Counted from the stretch's first letter, positions 1 through 6,010 are shown. The stretch is 7,168 nt of DNA from an uncultured Woeseiaceae bacterium (GCA_945787435.1 CALZHX010000384.1:1-7168); one strand, 5' to 3'. Numbers and translations: made by a program. Notes: generated from the letters alone by a model not told the origin.

Positions 1-1
1 A

Positions 2-73
2 GAGGTGTTTTTTGTGGCTGTGTTGCTCGGTTACGCCTGGTCACGAACGCGGCAGCAGTTTATGCGCTTGTGA
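2..73 (+). CDS. C-terminal tail of a possible membrane protein (partial, 5' end outside window)
   Basis: One + strand frame is open from the window edge to a TGA at 71-73. It encodes 23 residues: a hydrophobic stretch (FFVAVLLGYAW) followed by a basic tail (SRTRQQFMRL). That pattern is typical of the last transmembrane helix of an inner-membrane protein with a positive cytoplasmic end. The other two + frames give Cys/Arg-rich, less protein-like text. If real, the gene converges on the DsbA-like gene with a 44-bp gap, in which I see no terminator hairpin. The fragment is too short to name a family, and a chance open frame is possible. Confidence 0.35.
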   Translation, partial: EVFFVAVLLGYAWSRTRQQFMRL

Positions 74-117
74 GTGCCATAGAGGGGGCCAGGGCATAGC
101 GTCCAGACCTTTGCTCA

Positions 118-783
118 TCAACGTTGCGGTATTGCGCCGTGTTTCTGTAACTCTTCGCCGATCAGATTGGCAAGCTGCTGCGCACCGAAACTTGGCAAGG
201 GTCGGCCATTCACGAAGTAGGTCGGCGTCTTGCTGATTCTCAGAAGTACGGCATCCTTCTTATCCTGTTCCACACGCACCAAGGCTTCAACTGAGTTCAT
301 GTCGGCCATCAACTTATCCATGTCCAAACCCACGCCTGCAATTGCCGGTCCAATTTTTTCCGGCAGAACAGTGTGATGTTGAGTCCACTGCTTTTGCGAC
401 GCGAGCAAAGCCTCCAAGGTTTCCCAATACTTGCCCTGTTGGCGACTCGCCTCCAGCACTTTGACCGCATGTTCGGCACCCGAATGGAACGCCACGTGGC
501 GAACGGATAGGCGGATTTCGCCAGGCACCTGGGACATCCACTCCTTGACCATCGGATAAAAAACAGCGCAGGTTTCGCACGCTGGATCGAGAAACTCGAC
601 GATATGCACCTTGGCGTTCGGGTCGCCATAGGATGGCGCGTTTTCGCTCGCCAGGGCCGCCGAGCGCGCTGCAGCCTCGTCCTGCACGGGCTGAGCCTCG
701 TCGCCGGCCTCGCCACAGGACGCCAGTAGTAGCGCAGCAGCCAGAACGAGGCCGCTCGACCGCACATTCCGGATATGAGTCAT
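118..783 (-). CDS. DsbA-family thioredoxin-fold lipoprotein
   Basis: This 221-residue protein is probably a lipid-anchored periplasmic thiol-disulfide oxidoreductase. Residues 11-23 form a lipoprotein signal peptide ending in the lipobox LASC, with C23 as the lipidated cysteine. The residue at +2 is Gly rather than Asp, which favours the outer membrane. A flexible Ala/Glu-rich linker (24-50) precedes the thioredoxin domain, with the redox motif C69-E-T-C72 in FLDPACETC and a cis-proline loop at T186-P187 (SKTPTYFVNG). An inserted helical region lies between them, as in DsbA and the Thioredoxin_4 group. The start has a modest AGG eight bases upstream. The gene is 192 bp downstream of the Lnt-like operon on the same strand; TTGGCT (837-842) and TAATTT (814-819), 17 bp apart, could be a weak promoter. 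Oxidase versus isomerase activity cannot be told from sequence. Confidence 0.9.
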   Translation of the reverse strand: MTHIRNVRSSGLVLAAALLLASCGEAGDEAQPVQDEAAARSAALASENAPSYGDPNAKVHIVEFLDPACETCAVFYPMVKEWMSQVPGEIRLSVRHVAFHSGAEHAVKVLEASRQQGKYWETLEALLASQKQWTQHHTVLPEKIGPAIAGVGLDMDKLMADMNSVEALVRVEQDKKDAVLLRISKTPTYFVNGRPLPSFGAQQLANLIGEELQKHGAIPQR

Positions 784-928
784 ACCGATTGCCTGTTAGC
801 CAAGAGGAACCACAAATTAACACCGACCAGGACTGGAGCCAACAGACGCCGCGGCCGTTCGCCAGGAAAGACAATTAAGGGTGGTTGCGCTAATGGCGGC
901 CCGTTACGGCGACTCCCCATCTATCCCT

Positions 929-948
929 ACCGACGCGCGGATTTTCAG
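929..948 (+). repeat. short fragment of the dispersed repeat
   Basis: This 20-bp intergenic stretch matches 3951-3970 at 18 of 20 positions, including the identical 13-mer CGCGGATTTTCAG. The matched segment overlaps the left edge of repeat copy 1 (3961-4088). Downstream similarity fades quickly. It lies 28 bp beyond the stop of the cysteine-less thioredoxin-like gene, so it could also be transcribed as that operon's 3' end. The hand alignment is clear but short. Confidence 0.4.
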
Positions 949-975
949 TGAATAGATTTCACAATTCAGCATGAC

Positions 976-1596
976 CTAAGGTAATCCAAGAGCACGTAAC
1001 GCATCGGAATAAACACCCGGAAGATGTTCTTGAGTAACGATAGATGATCCTGGATTGGGCACCAAAGTGGGCACGCTGTTTTTGGCTGCCTGACGAAGTA
1101 CCGTGACCAGGAGATTTACCGTTTCGTCCAGCCTCTGCGAATTAATCCCTTCAACGGCTATTTGGTGCTGCAAACGCGCCTGCCGGTCAAATACCAGTAT
1201 GTTCGCTTTGTCCTTTGCAAATCCGTAGGCGGTCGCGAACCTGCCCTGCCAGTCAAGGATAATCGGACTCGCATTGCCCCCGGGGAACCTGCGGCGGACC
1301 ACGCCTTTAAGAAAGAAAGGAACTCCCCTGACGTCCGCTACATGGACTATACGAAGGCTTTCCATGTCTACGAGGCCCGTCATGGAGTCACGAATAGCTT
1401 TTTCCCAGACGGCATCGAATTTACTACCCTTTTGGTCCGACCCGATGAGCAACACCACATCGCCGCGCCAATCATCGTCCCGGTGGATGTTCTTAAACTG
1501 ATCGTTCAGCTCGAACTCTATCAGGACCGAGCCGGCTGCCTGCCCCACGACGCAGACGAGCAGCACCCACAACAACCGGTTTATGGAACCCCTCAT
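976..1596 (-). CDS. secreted thioredoxin-fold (redoxin/YtfJ-like) protein lacking catalytic cysteines
   Basis: This 206-residue protein begins with a Sec signal peptide (hydrophobic 8-22, likely cleavage near AAG-S). It then has a thioredoxin-like pattern: FELNDQFKNIH (28-38), a hydrophobic strand DVVLLIGSDQKGS (46-58), an AVWEKAIRD helix, and the late motifs PIILDWQGRFATAYGF (111-126) and NILVFDRQARL (132-142). That order resembles peroxiredoxin/YtfJ-type periplasmic proteins. The only cysteine is C15, inside the signal peptide, so the mature protein has no peroxidatic or CxxC cysteine and cannot work as a classical thiol enzyme. It is the last gene of the operon: its ATG (1596-1594) overlaps the TGA of the Lnt-like gene by four bases (ATGA), implying translational coupling. 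A binding or scaffolding role is inference. Confidence 0.75.
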   Translation of the reverse strand: MRGSINRLLWVLLVCVVGQAAGSVLIEFELNDQFKNIHRDDDWRGDVVLLIGSDQKGSKFDAVWEKAIRDSMTGLVDMESLRIVHVADVRGVPFFLKGVVRRRFPGGNASPIILDWQGRFATAYGFAKDKANILVFDRQARLQHQIAVEGINSQRLDETVNLLVTVLRQAAKNSVPTLVPNPGSSIVTQEHLPGVYSDALRALGLP

Positions 1597-3107
1597 GTCA
1601 TACCGTCTCGCTTGGCAAGCACCAGCAATCCAATAAGCACGGCAAGGGCGACAAACGGGAGATACATTCGGACGTGGGGATACATAGTATTGATTCGTGT
1701 CACCGTAACCTGGCCTGTAAGAACGCGCGACTGCAGTTCGGCGTCGTATGACGAATGCGTGACATGTCCGTCTGGCGAAGCGATTACGGTTCGGCCATCG
1801 TGGGCGGGACGGAGCACCCAGAAGCCGTTTTCGACAGCACGCATTATTCCCATCTTGGCGTGCAGATCGGCAATCACGGCCCAGTCGGCCGATGGTACGA
1901 GCATTAGATCCACGTCTTTGCGGCCTGCCTGCGCCACGAAATCCGCGAAGTCGAGATCATGGCAGATCACCAGGCCGATTCGTCCGAATGGAGTATCCAG
2001 CGTAGCGATTTGATTGTGTCCAGGCGGCAAGAAAGGTGCCTCGGAACCCACGATGGGTCGCGCTTTGCTGTACTGCCAGGCAATGTCGCCCGACGGCGTA
2101 ATGGCAATGACCTTGTTTTCCCGCGGCGGTTGCCTGTCCGGATGCAGTACGCCTATCCCCATGAAGAGGTACACCGACTCTTCTCGGGCCAACTCTTGAC
2201 CCTGAGCAATGAGACTTTCTTCCTGAGAGCCCAGAACAAGACCGGCCGTCTCCGACCACGCGACCAGCCGCGCACCCGATCGGGCAGCATCGCGGCTTCG
2301 CGTCAATAGGCCGCCATTGAGTTCGGCCACATCGCTCTCGATGCGCGCCAGAACCGAACCTTCAAATTTGCCCGCCTGTCGGGCTTCCTGTACGGCGCGA
2401 CTAACTCGAATCGATGCGTCGTTGGATGGCGTGATCGCTGCAACCATGATTGTGTTGGTATTAGACGGCTCACTCGGGGTTGGAGTCTTGGCCAACCAGA
2501 CAAGCGCGATCATTGCCACACTCCAGATCGCCACCACGAGAGTGCGACGTCTCATCGTAGCCGTCGTTGTTACCAACCATGCCGCAACGGACGCGATCCA
2601 CACAGTGGCGAAAGCCATACCAGCTACCCCGAACAATGCTGCCAGCGGCGTGAGAAGACCATGCTGCATCTGCGTGTAACCCGCGGACGACCAACTGCCA
2701 TACGGCGTAAATAGCTGGGTGAGAATTTCGACGAGGTACCAGGAAACCGGCAATACGAGGGTGCTGCCAAAACCCGCTATGCGGGTGGAAACGATGCGGT
2801 CGACGACAAACGGCAAGAGATAGCACAGCCCGTACGCGGCGGCGATGATGTAATAGAGCGCGCCCGGTGCCGGAATGACCTCCCACCACATGATCCAGTA
2901 GGCACCGATTTGCAGCGGCAGCAAGAAGAACAGCCCTCTTAGGATAGGCAGCGAGAGCAGAAAGAGGCGCGCAAAGAAAGGAGCAGCCACCGCGGCGATT
3001 GCAAGCTGCCAGCGTCCGTTCGAGAAGACAAGCGACAGGGCGAGCAAAGCCAGCCAAAGCCACGTGAAGCGAGTCCACCATCCGCGGGTCAACGCCGTCG
3101 CAGTCAT
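1593..3107 (-). CDS. apolipoprotein N-acyltransferase-like membrane carbon-nitrogen hydrolase
   Basis: This 504-residue protein has the architecture of Lnt, which transfers an acyl chain to the N-terminal cysteine of lipoproteins at the inner membrane. About seven hydrophobic segments fill residues 15-206, followed by a nitrilase-superfamily domain (about 219-470) and a final helix (480-498). The catalytic set is visible: E286 (VAWSETAG), K348 (WQYSKARP), E356 eight residues later as in E. coli Lnt, and C382 (LVICHDLDF). The loop GSWSSAGYTQ (137-146) resembles the Lnt FPWLQFGYSQ loop. Against a plain housekeeping lnt, the cysteine is followed by HD rather than YE and the gene sits behind a TetR regulator. 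The frame is open upstream to 3347, but that part runs through tetR and looks non-coding. The ATG at 3107-3105 shares a base with the tetR stop (TAATG) and gives the usual family length. The substrate is unknown; it may be an Lnt paralogue. Confidence 0.85.
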   Translation of the reverse strand: MTATALTRGWWTRFTWLWLALLALSLVFSNGRWQLAIAAVAAPFFARLFLLSLPILRGLFFLLPLQIGAYWIMWWEVIPAPGALYYIIAAAYGLCYLLPFVVDRIVSTRIAGFGSTLVLPVSWYLVEILTQLFTPYGSWSSAGYTQMQHGLLTPLAALFGVAGMAFATVWIASVAAWLVTTTATMRRRTLVVAIWSVAMIALVWLAKTPTPSEPSNTNTIMVAAITPSNDASIRVSRAVQEARQAGKFEGSVLARIESDVAELNGGLLTRSRDAARSGARLVAWSETAGLVLGSQEESLIAQGQELAREESVYLFMGIGVLHPDRQPPRENKVIAITPSGDIAWQYSKARPIVGSEAPFLPPGHNQIATLDTPFGRIGLVICHDLDFADFVAQAGRKDVDLMLVPSADWAVIADLHAKMGIMRAVENGFWVLRPAHDGRTVIASPDGHVTHSSYDAELQSRVLTGQVTVTRINTMYPHVRMYLPFVALAVLIGLLVLAKRDGMT

Positions 3108-3760
3108 TACGGACCCGCCTTCAATCCGCTGACAACGAGATCGCGTGTGGCTGCGAACAGGTTCTCTGCCGTCAGGTCGCCGATCTCTGGTGGCAGTGTC
3201 TCGCTGAAATCGCAAGCCAACAGAAGCATCACGATACCGTGCACACGTGACCAGAAGAAAAACGATGCCAGATCGGGATCCATTTCTCTCAAGATTCCTG
3301 CATCTATCGCTTCGACCACACACTGTCGCAACACCTGGTATCCCCATTGCCCTGGGAAATCCGCCAGTTTGCGCGGGCGGCTGCGAAAGCGTGTGAAGAG
3401 TATCTTGAACTGCGCTTCATGCTCGGTGGCGACCCGGATATACGCCGATCCCAACGCCAACAGACGTTCGTATGACCCGACCGGCAACGGGGCAATAGCG
3501 CGAAGCAGGTGTAGCTCGAATTCGCGCAGCGTATCCTTGACGACAAAGTCGATCAGGGCATCTTTATTCGGGAAATGCCGGTATATAGCCGGTGGGGTAA
3601 TCCCGGCTCCCGCGGCCACTTCGCGCATGGACAGTGCTTCATATCCCTGCGTAGCCAACAGTGTCCGTGTGGCCTCGACGATGGCGTAAATCGTAGTCCC
3701 CGCCATGGGCGGCCGTGAATGATCGGGCAAAGACTTGCGGGCTGCCGTCTTGTTATTCAT
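3107..3760 (-). CDS. TetR/AcrR-family transcriptional regulator with WHG-type C-terminal domain
   Basis: This 217-residue regulator has a clear TetR N-terminal DNA-binding domain at about 23-70 (IVEATRTLLATQGYEALSMREVAAGAGI, then TPPAIYRHFPNKDALI), with the recognition helix near residues 53-62. The C-terminal ligand-binding half carries FFFWSRVHG (167-175), the W..HG signature of the WHG (TetR_C_33) group. It is the first gene of a three-gene operon and its TAA overlaps the ATG of the Lnt-like gene (TAATG), so it probably controls that operon and itself. The start at 3760 has no recognisable Shine-Dalgarno. M19 could be an alternative start, also without one. Overlapping inverted repeats lie immediately upstream. 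The ligand cannot be predicted. Confidence 0.92.
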   Translation of the reverse strand: MNNKTAARKSLPDHSRPPMAGTTIYAIVEATRTLLATQGYEALSMREVAAGAGITPPAIYRHFPNKDALIDFVVKDTLREFELHLLRAIAPLPVGSYERLLALGSAYIRVATEHEAQFKILFTRFRSRPRKLADFPGQWGYQVLRQCVVEAIDAGILREMDPDLASFFFWSRVHGIVMLLLACDFSETLPPEIGDLTAENLFAATRDLVVSGLKAGP

Positions 3761-3762
3761 GA

Positions 3763-3786
3763 TAACTTATAGTTAACATCGTTAAC
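3763..3786. promoter_or_regulatory. probable TetR operator: two overlapping inverted repeats
   Basis: Two perfect inverted repeats overlap just before the tetR start: TAACT-TAT-AGTTA (3763-3775) and GTTAAC-ATC-GTTAAC (3772-3786). GTTA or TAAC half-sites thus recur every 9 bp. Size, symmetry and position are typical of TetR-family autoregulatory operators. On the minus strand a TATAAG hexamer (3771-3766), 5 of 6 with the -10 consensus, lies inside the site only five bases from the ATG. No good -35 is found at 17-19 bp; TTGATC (3799-3794) is 21 bp away. Binding by the adjacent TetR is inferred. Confidence 0.6.
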
Positions 3787-3870
3787 ACGCGGGATCAATA
3801 CGTATCTAACGCAGCTTCTCGGCACCACTTATCCGGAACGAATCAAGGAAATCCGGCAGCCGCGGCAAAC

Positions 3871-3947
3871 CGATTCGCGAAGCGAACCGAGACGGCGAAG
3901 CCGCCCGAGGGGCGAGAATCGACAGCAAGTCGATTGGAGTCAATCGA
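3871..3947. other. non-coding cluster of small hairpins
   Basis: Three short perfect stems follow one another: TTCGC-GAA-GCGAA (3874-3886), CGGC-GAA-GCCG (3893-3903) and TCGATTG-GAGT-CAATCGA (3930-3947). CGATTC (3871-3876) could also pair with GAATCG (3916-3921), enclosing the first two. No T-run follows on either strand, so this is not a standard intrinsic terminator. It lies between the tetR promoter region and repeat copy 1. It may be a degenerate palindromic repeat or a structured transcript; the sequence does not decide. Confidence 0.3.
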
Positions 3948-3960
3948 ACCACCGTCACGC

Positions 3961-4088
3961 GGATTTTCAGAAATCTAAGTGGTTGATTCGATTCATATTT
4001 ATCAACCAGTTACCGGGGCGTCCGTTGCACTCAATTCAGTACTAATCAGGGCGATTCACAACTGTTCCACGCAAAACTCACGCACGCT
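3961..4088 (+). repeat. dispersed intergenic repeat, copy 1
   Basis: This segment aligns without gaps to 6892-7019 at a fixed offset of 2931 bp, in the same orientation. The core 3996-4028 (containing TATCAACCAGTTACCGGG) matches at 31 of 33 positions, 3961-3970 at 9 of 10, and 4053-4088 at 27 of 36. By hand count roughly 70% of the 128 bp agree. It ends about 20 bp beyond the stop of the HEPN gene. TGGTTGAT (3980-3987) and ATCAACCA (4001-4008) form a perfect 8-bp stem overlapping the core, but only five pairs survive in copy 2. No open frame of interest crosses it. Confidence 0.75.
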
Positions 4089-4109
4089 CTTCGCTGCTTG
4101 AGTATTGGC

Positions 4110-4553
4110 TCACTCTGTTAGTTCGGGTTTGTTTCCGGCAAGCCATTCGGAGACACGGATCATAAGCCTGGCCGCCGCTCCAATACATTCGTCCACAGAA
4201 GAGTCATCCACATCCTCGCCGGTGTAATCGATCGCATTGCGTTTGACGCGAAACGTATCAAGCAACAACATTTCGTCGCGATCCAGGTCGATTGTGTGCA
4301 CGAGTGACTGGATCATTGTCTGATGGTGTCCGGGTTTGCTTTTCGCGGGTCGGAAGCCACTTGCCCATAGCGCGACCATGCTCAGCTGTGTAATAGCTCG
4401 ATAGGCAGCATCCAGACGCGTTTCCGGGCTGATTGATTCTTGCTTGGCATCGGCGATGCTGCGCTCCGCGGATTCGAGCATTCGGCGCACCTGTTTCGCG
4501 TCTGTCTCATGCTCTTCCAGTTGCCCTATCTTCAGTAAGTTCTGCAAGCTCAT
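4110..4553 (-). CDS. HEPN-like protein, probable toxin of a HEPN/MNT pair
   Basis: This 147-residue, mostly helical protein is the downstream partner of a nucleotidyltransferase, the usual setting of HEPN ribonuclease toxins. The late segment TFRVKRNAIDYTGEDV (100-115) sits where HEPN proteins carry R-x4-6-H. Here R105-N106 is followed by Y110 where the histidine of HepT-like R-x4-H-x-Y is expected, so the standard catalytic histidine is absent. This RN..DY form recalls the SAV_6107-like HEPN group. The mid region has GHHQTMIQSL (75-84). The start ATG (4553) lies 47 bases inside the end of the MNT gene, with GAAGG nine bases upstream on the minus strand. The tight overlap implies co-expression. 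Toxicity and RNase activity are inferred from family and context only. Confidence 0.75.
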   Translation of the reverse strand: MSLQNLLKIGQLEEHETDAKQVRRMLESAERSIADAKQESISPETRLDAAYRAITQLSMVALWASGFRPAKSKPGHHQTMIQSLVHTIDLDRDEMLLLDTFRVKRNAIDYTGEDVDDSSVDECIGAAARLMIRVSEWLAGNKPELTE

Positions 4554-5124
4554 CTTTATTCGCCTTCACAAACAATATTGGCTCGCTGAGTACGCGAGTT
4601 ACGAAACGATCCTTCTTTCTGGACAGATCGGAAAACTTTTTCGGCGTCATGACGACCGGGTTTACTTCCCGTTGCAGTGTTTCCTGAACTCGAGACAGCG
4701 CTTTCACCACCTCCAGCAAGGACACCTCACCCAGTATGCAGACGTCCAGGTCGCTACCTGCAGTTTGATGTCCGCTGGCCATGGATCCGAAAACGAACGC
4801 CACCTTTATTCGGTCACCCAAGTCAGACAAAGCTTCTTGTATCAGTGACGTCAGTCCCATCGTCTTGCGGAAGATCGCTGCAAGTTCCTCGTAGATTGTG
4901 CAATCGGCATTGGCTCGGTAGAAGACCTGATTACCGAGTTTTTCGCGCAGCAATATCCCGGATTCCGCCATCGCTTTCAATTCACGATGCAGCGATCCGG
5001 CAGACACGCCGGTCATCCGCTCGAGCTCGCGAACGTGAAATTTTTCATCTGGGCGCAGAAACAGCACCGCCAGAACCTGGCGCCGATATGGGCTGAACAT
5101 GAACTCGATGGGTTGCTTGGGCAT
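4507..5124 (-). CDS. winged-helix regulator fused to minimal nucleotidyltransferase (MNT), probable antitoxin/autorepressor
   Basis: This 205-residue protein has two parts. Residues about 10-72 are an ArsR-like winged helix (SPYRRQVLAVLFLRPDEKFH, VRELERMTGVSAGSLHRELK, then a wing with LLREKLGNQVFYRAN). Residues about 105-185 are a polymerase-beta-type MNT domain: FGSMASG (112-118) and S124-D-L-D127 give the GS...DxD motif. The third metal-binding carboxylate expected later on is replaced by N155 in REVNPVVMT. In HEPN/MNT systems the MNT partner neutralises the HEPN toxin, in MntA/HepT by adenylylating a tyrosine. The fused winged helix suggests the protein also represses its own promoter, and a 40-bp palindrome lies 14-53 bp upstream. 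No strong Shine-Dalgarno precedes the 5124 start; M9 is an alternative. The gene overlaps the HEPN gene by 47 bp. Confidence 0.85.
   Translation of the reverse strand: MPKQPIEFMFSPYRRQVLAVLFLRPDEKFHVRELERMTGVSAGSLHRELKAMAESGILLREKLGNQVFYRANADCTIYEELAAIFRKTMGLTSLIQEALSDLGDRIKVAFVFGSMASGHQTAGSDLDVCILGEVSLLEVVKALSRVQETLQREVNPVVMTPKKFSDLSRKKDRFVTRVLSEPILFVKANKDELAELTEDRATGRA
4563..4567 (-). promoter_or_regulatory. ribosome binding site of the HEPN gene inside the MNT coding region
   Basis: GAAGG on the minus strand lies nine bases before the ATG at 4553. It supports that start even though it places the HEPN start within the last 47 bases of the upstream gene. Confidence 0.6.
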
Positions 5125-5137
5125 AGAACTGGGCGAG

Positions 5138-5177
5138 TGTTCTCAAATTCGCTTCAATTGTAGCGTATTTGAGAACA
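5138..5177. promoter_or_regulatory. 40-bp near-perfect palindromic operator of the HEPN/MNT module
   Basis: The segment is symmetrical about 5157.5, with 18 of 20 base pairs matching; only 5149/5166 and 5154/5161 are T/T. The outer arms are 11-bp perfect (TGTTCTCAAAT and ATTTGAGAACA), the inner arms CGCT/AGCG, and the centre CAATTG. It fills most of the 73-bp gap before the MNT gene. The centre coincides with a TACAAT -10 on the minus strand, so a bound protein would block the promoter. No T-run follows, which argues against an intrinsic terminator. The fused winged helix of the MNT protein is the obvious candidate to bind it, by inference. Confidence 0.75.
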
Positions 5178-5184
5178 TAAGCAA
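5157..5184 (-). promoter_or_regulatory. sigma-70-like promoter of the HEPN/MNT module
   Basis: On the minus strand a TTGCTT -35 (5184-5179; 3 of 6) and a TACAAT -10 (5162-5157; 5 of 6) are separated by 16 bp. Transcription would begin near 5150, giving a leader of about 25 bases to the MNT start. The -10 lies at the centre of the 40-bp palindrome. Confidence 0.5.
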
Positions 5185-5197
5185 ATCGCGTGAAGAC

Positions 5198-5941
5198 TCA
5201 CGGCTCCACGACCAATTCAGGTAAAAATCCTCTTGCCGAAGACTCAGACGGATACCCGCGTGGATTGCACACGACCCGGGTACCGTAAATCTCGTAGTCG
5301 CAGGCAAAATGGGTATGCCCGTGGATCCACAGGTCGGGCTGGTGTTTCTCAATAATGCCCTCAAGCCTGCTGGCAAAGGCAGGATTCAAGGGGTCATTCT
5401 TGTACTTCTCGGCGATAGATGGCGACGCCGGTAAATGGTGCGTGATAACAACGGTCGGGCCATTGAAGTCCTTCTCTAGCTCACTCACGAGCCATGCCTT
5501 GCTCGCTTCATGAAGTGCAACAGAGTCCTCGGGAGTAAAGAGCCGGCCGCCACTTCGAATCGATGTGAAGTCATCAATCTGTCTTCTCGCGGTCTCGCGG
5601 GAAAACCACGACTCCCCTTCGCCGTAGAGTCTGAAGTCAGTCCAAAGCGTCGTTCCCAGGAATCGGACGTTTTCTATCTCACAGGTGTCATCATTCAGGA
5701 CCTGCACATTAGCCGGAGCGACAGCGGCTAACAGATCTGTATCGCGGATATCGTGGCCATAGTACTCGTGGTTTCCAGGTACGTAGAGGACCCATGCATC
5801 TGAAAACTGGCGCTTTGCCCAATCAATACCACCCATGCCGACTCCGATATCCCCGGCAAGGACGACAACATCTGCGTCCGTACGCGGTGGACTGAACTCG
5901 GAAAACTCTGTGTGCAGGTCGCTCAGGATGTGGAGTTTCAT
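5198..5941 (-). CDS. calcineurin-like metallophosphoesterase
   Basis: This 247-residue protein carries the full metallophosphoesterase motif series: D8-x-H10 (ILSDLH), GD31 in LAGDIGVG (29-35), GNHE (56-59), HH (168-169) in VITHHLPASPS, and GHTH (208-211). These residues bind two metal ions in calcineurin-like phosphoesterases, which hydrolyse phosphate mono- or diesters. No signal peptide or membrane segment is seen, so it is probably cytoplasmic. I chose the ATG at 5941 because family members typically begin MKLHILSDLH. The frame stays open to an ATG at 5974, which would add 11 residues. Neither start has a good Shine-Dalgarno. The gene precedes the HEPN/MNT pair on the same strand (73-bp gap containing that pair's own promoter) and diverges from the YecA-like gene. 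The substrate is unknown. Confidence 0.9.
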   Translation of the reverse strand: MKLHILSDLHTEFSEFSPPRTDADVVVLAGDIGVGMGGIDWAKRQFSDAWVLYVPGNHEYYGHDIRDTDLLAAVAPANVQVLNDDTCEIENVRFLGTTLWTDFRLYGEGESWFSRETARRQIDDFTSIRSGGRLFTPEDSVALHEASKAWLVSELEKDFNGPTVVITHHLPASPSIAEKYKNDPLNPAFASRLEGIIEKHQPDLWIHGHTHFACDYEIYGTRVVCNPRGYPSESSARGFLPELVVEP

Positions 5942-5954
5942 TACAACGGCATTG

Positions 5955-5969
5955 GGATGATAATCATCC
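5955..5969. promoter_or_regulatory. 15-bp palindrome between divergent genes
   Basis: GGATGAT-A-ATCATCC is a perfect inverted repeat in the 83-bp region between the metallophosphoesterase (start 5941) and the YecA-like gene (start 6025). GATAAT (5959-5964, + strand) and TATCAT (5962-5957, minus strand), both 5 of 6 with the -10 consensus, lie inside it, so it could be a shared operator or just promoter sequence. No regulator is identified. If the phosphoesterase really starts at 5974, the palindrome lies within its coding region. Confidence 0.3.
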
Positions 5970-6010
5970 AACATACCATCCGGTTAACGTCGAATTGCAA
6001 GCTTCTTTTC

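Noticed and set aside
314..874. Minus-strand 186-codon frame across the DsbA-like gene
   Set aside because: It overlaps the coherent DsbA-like gene in another frame and shows no domain pattern; likewise the + strand frame at 633-878.
1162..2013. + strand frame of 283 codons opposite the redoxin-like and Lnt-like genes
   Set aside because: It is antisense to two well-supported, overlapping genes and has no recognisable protein character.
3108..3347. N-terminal extension of the Lnt-like frame by 80 residues, giving 584 aa
   Set aside because: The extension runs through tetR in another frame, is Arg/Cys-rich and unlike Lnt, and the ATG at 3107 has an exact stop/start junction and gives the normal family length.
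3147..3689. + strand frame of 180 codons opposite tetR
   Set aside because: It mirrors the tetR coding frame; the TetR helix-turn-helix and WHG motifs on the minus strand are decisive.
4444..5096. + strand frames opposite the HEPN/MNT genes
   Set aside because: They have low-complexity, Ser/Arg-rich translations without motifs, antisense to genes with clear winged-helix and MNT signatures.
5983..5988. GTTAAC near the phosphoesterase start as a second site for the TetR regulator
   Set aside because: It is a single six-base palindrome without the partner at 9-bp spacing seen before tetR; chance is enough.
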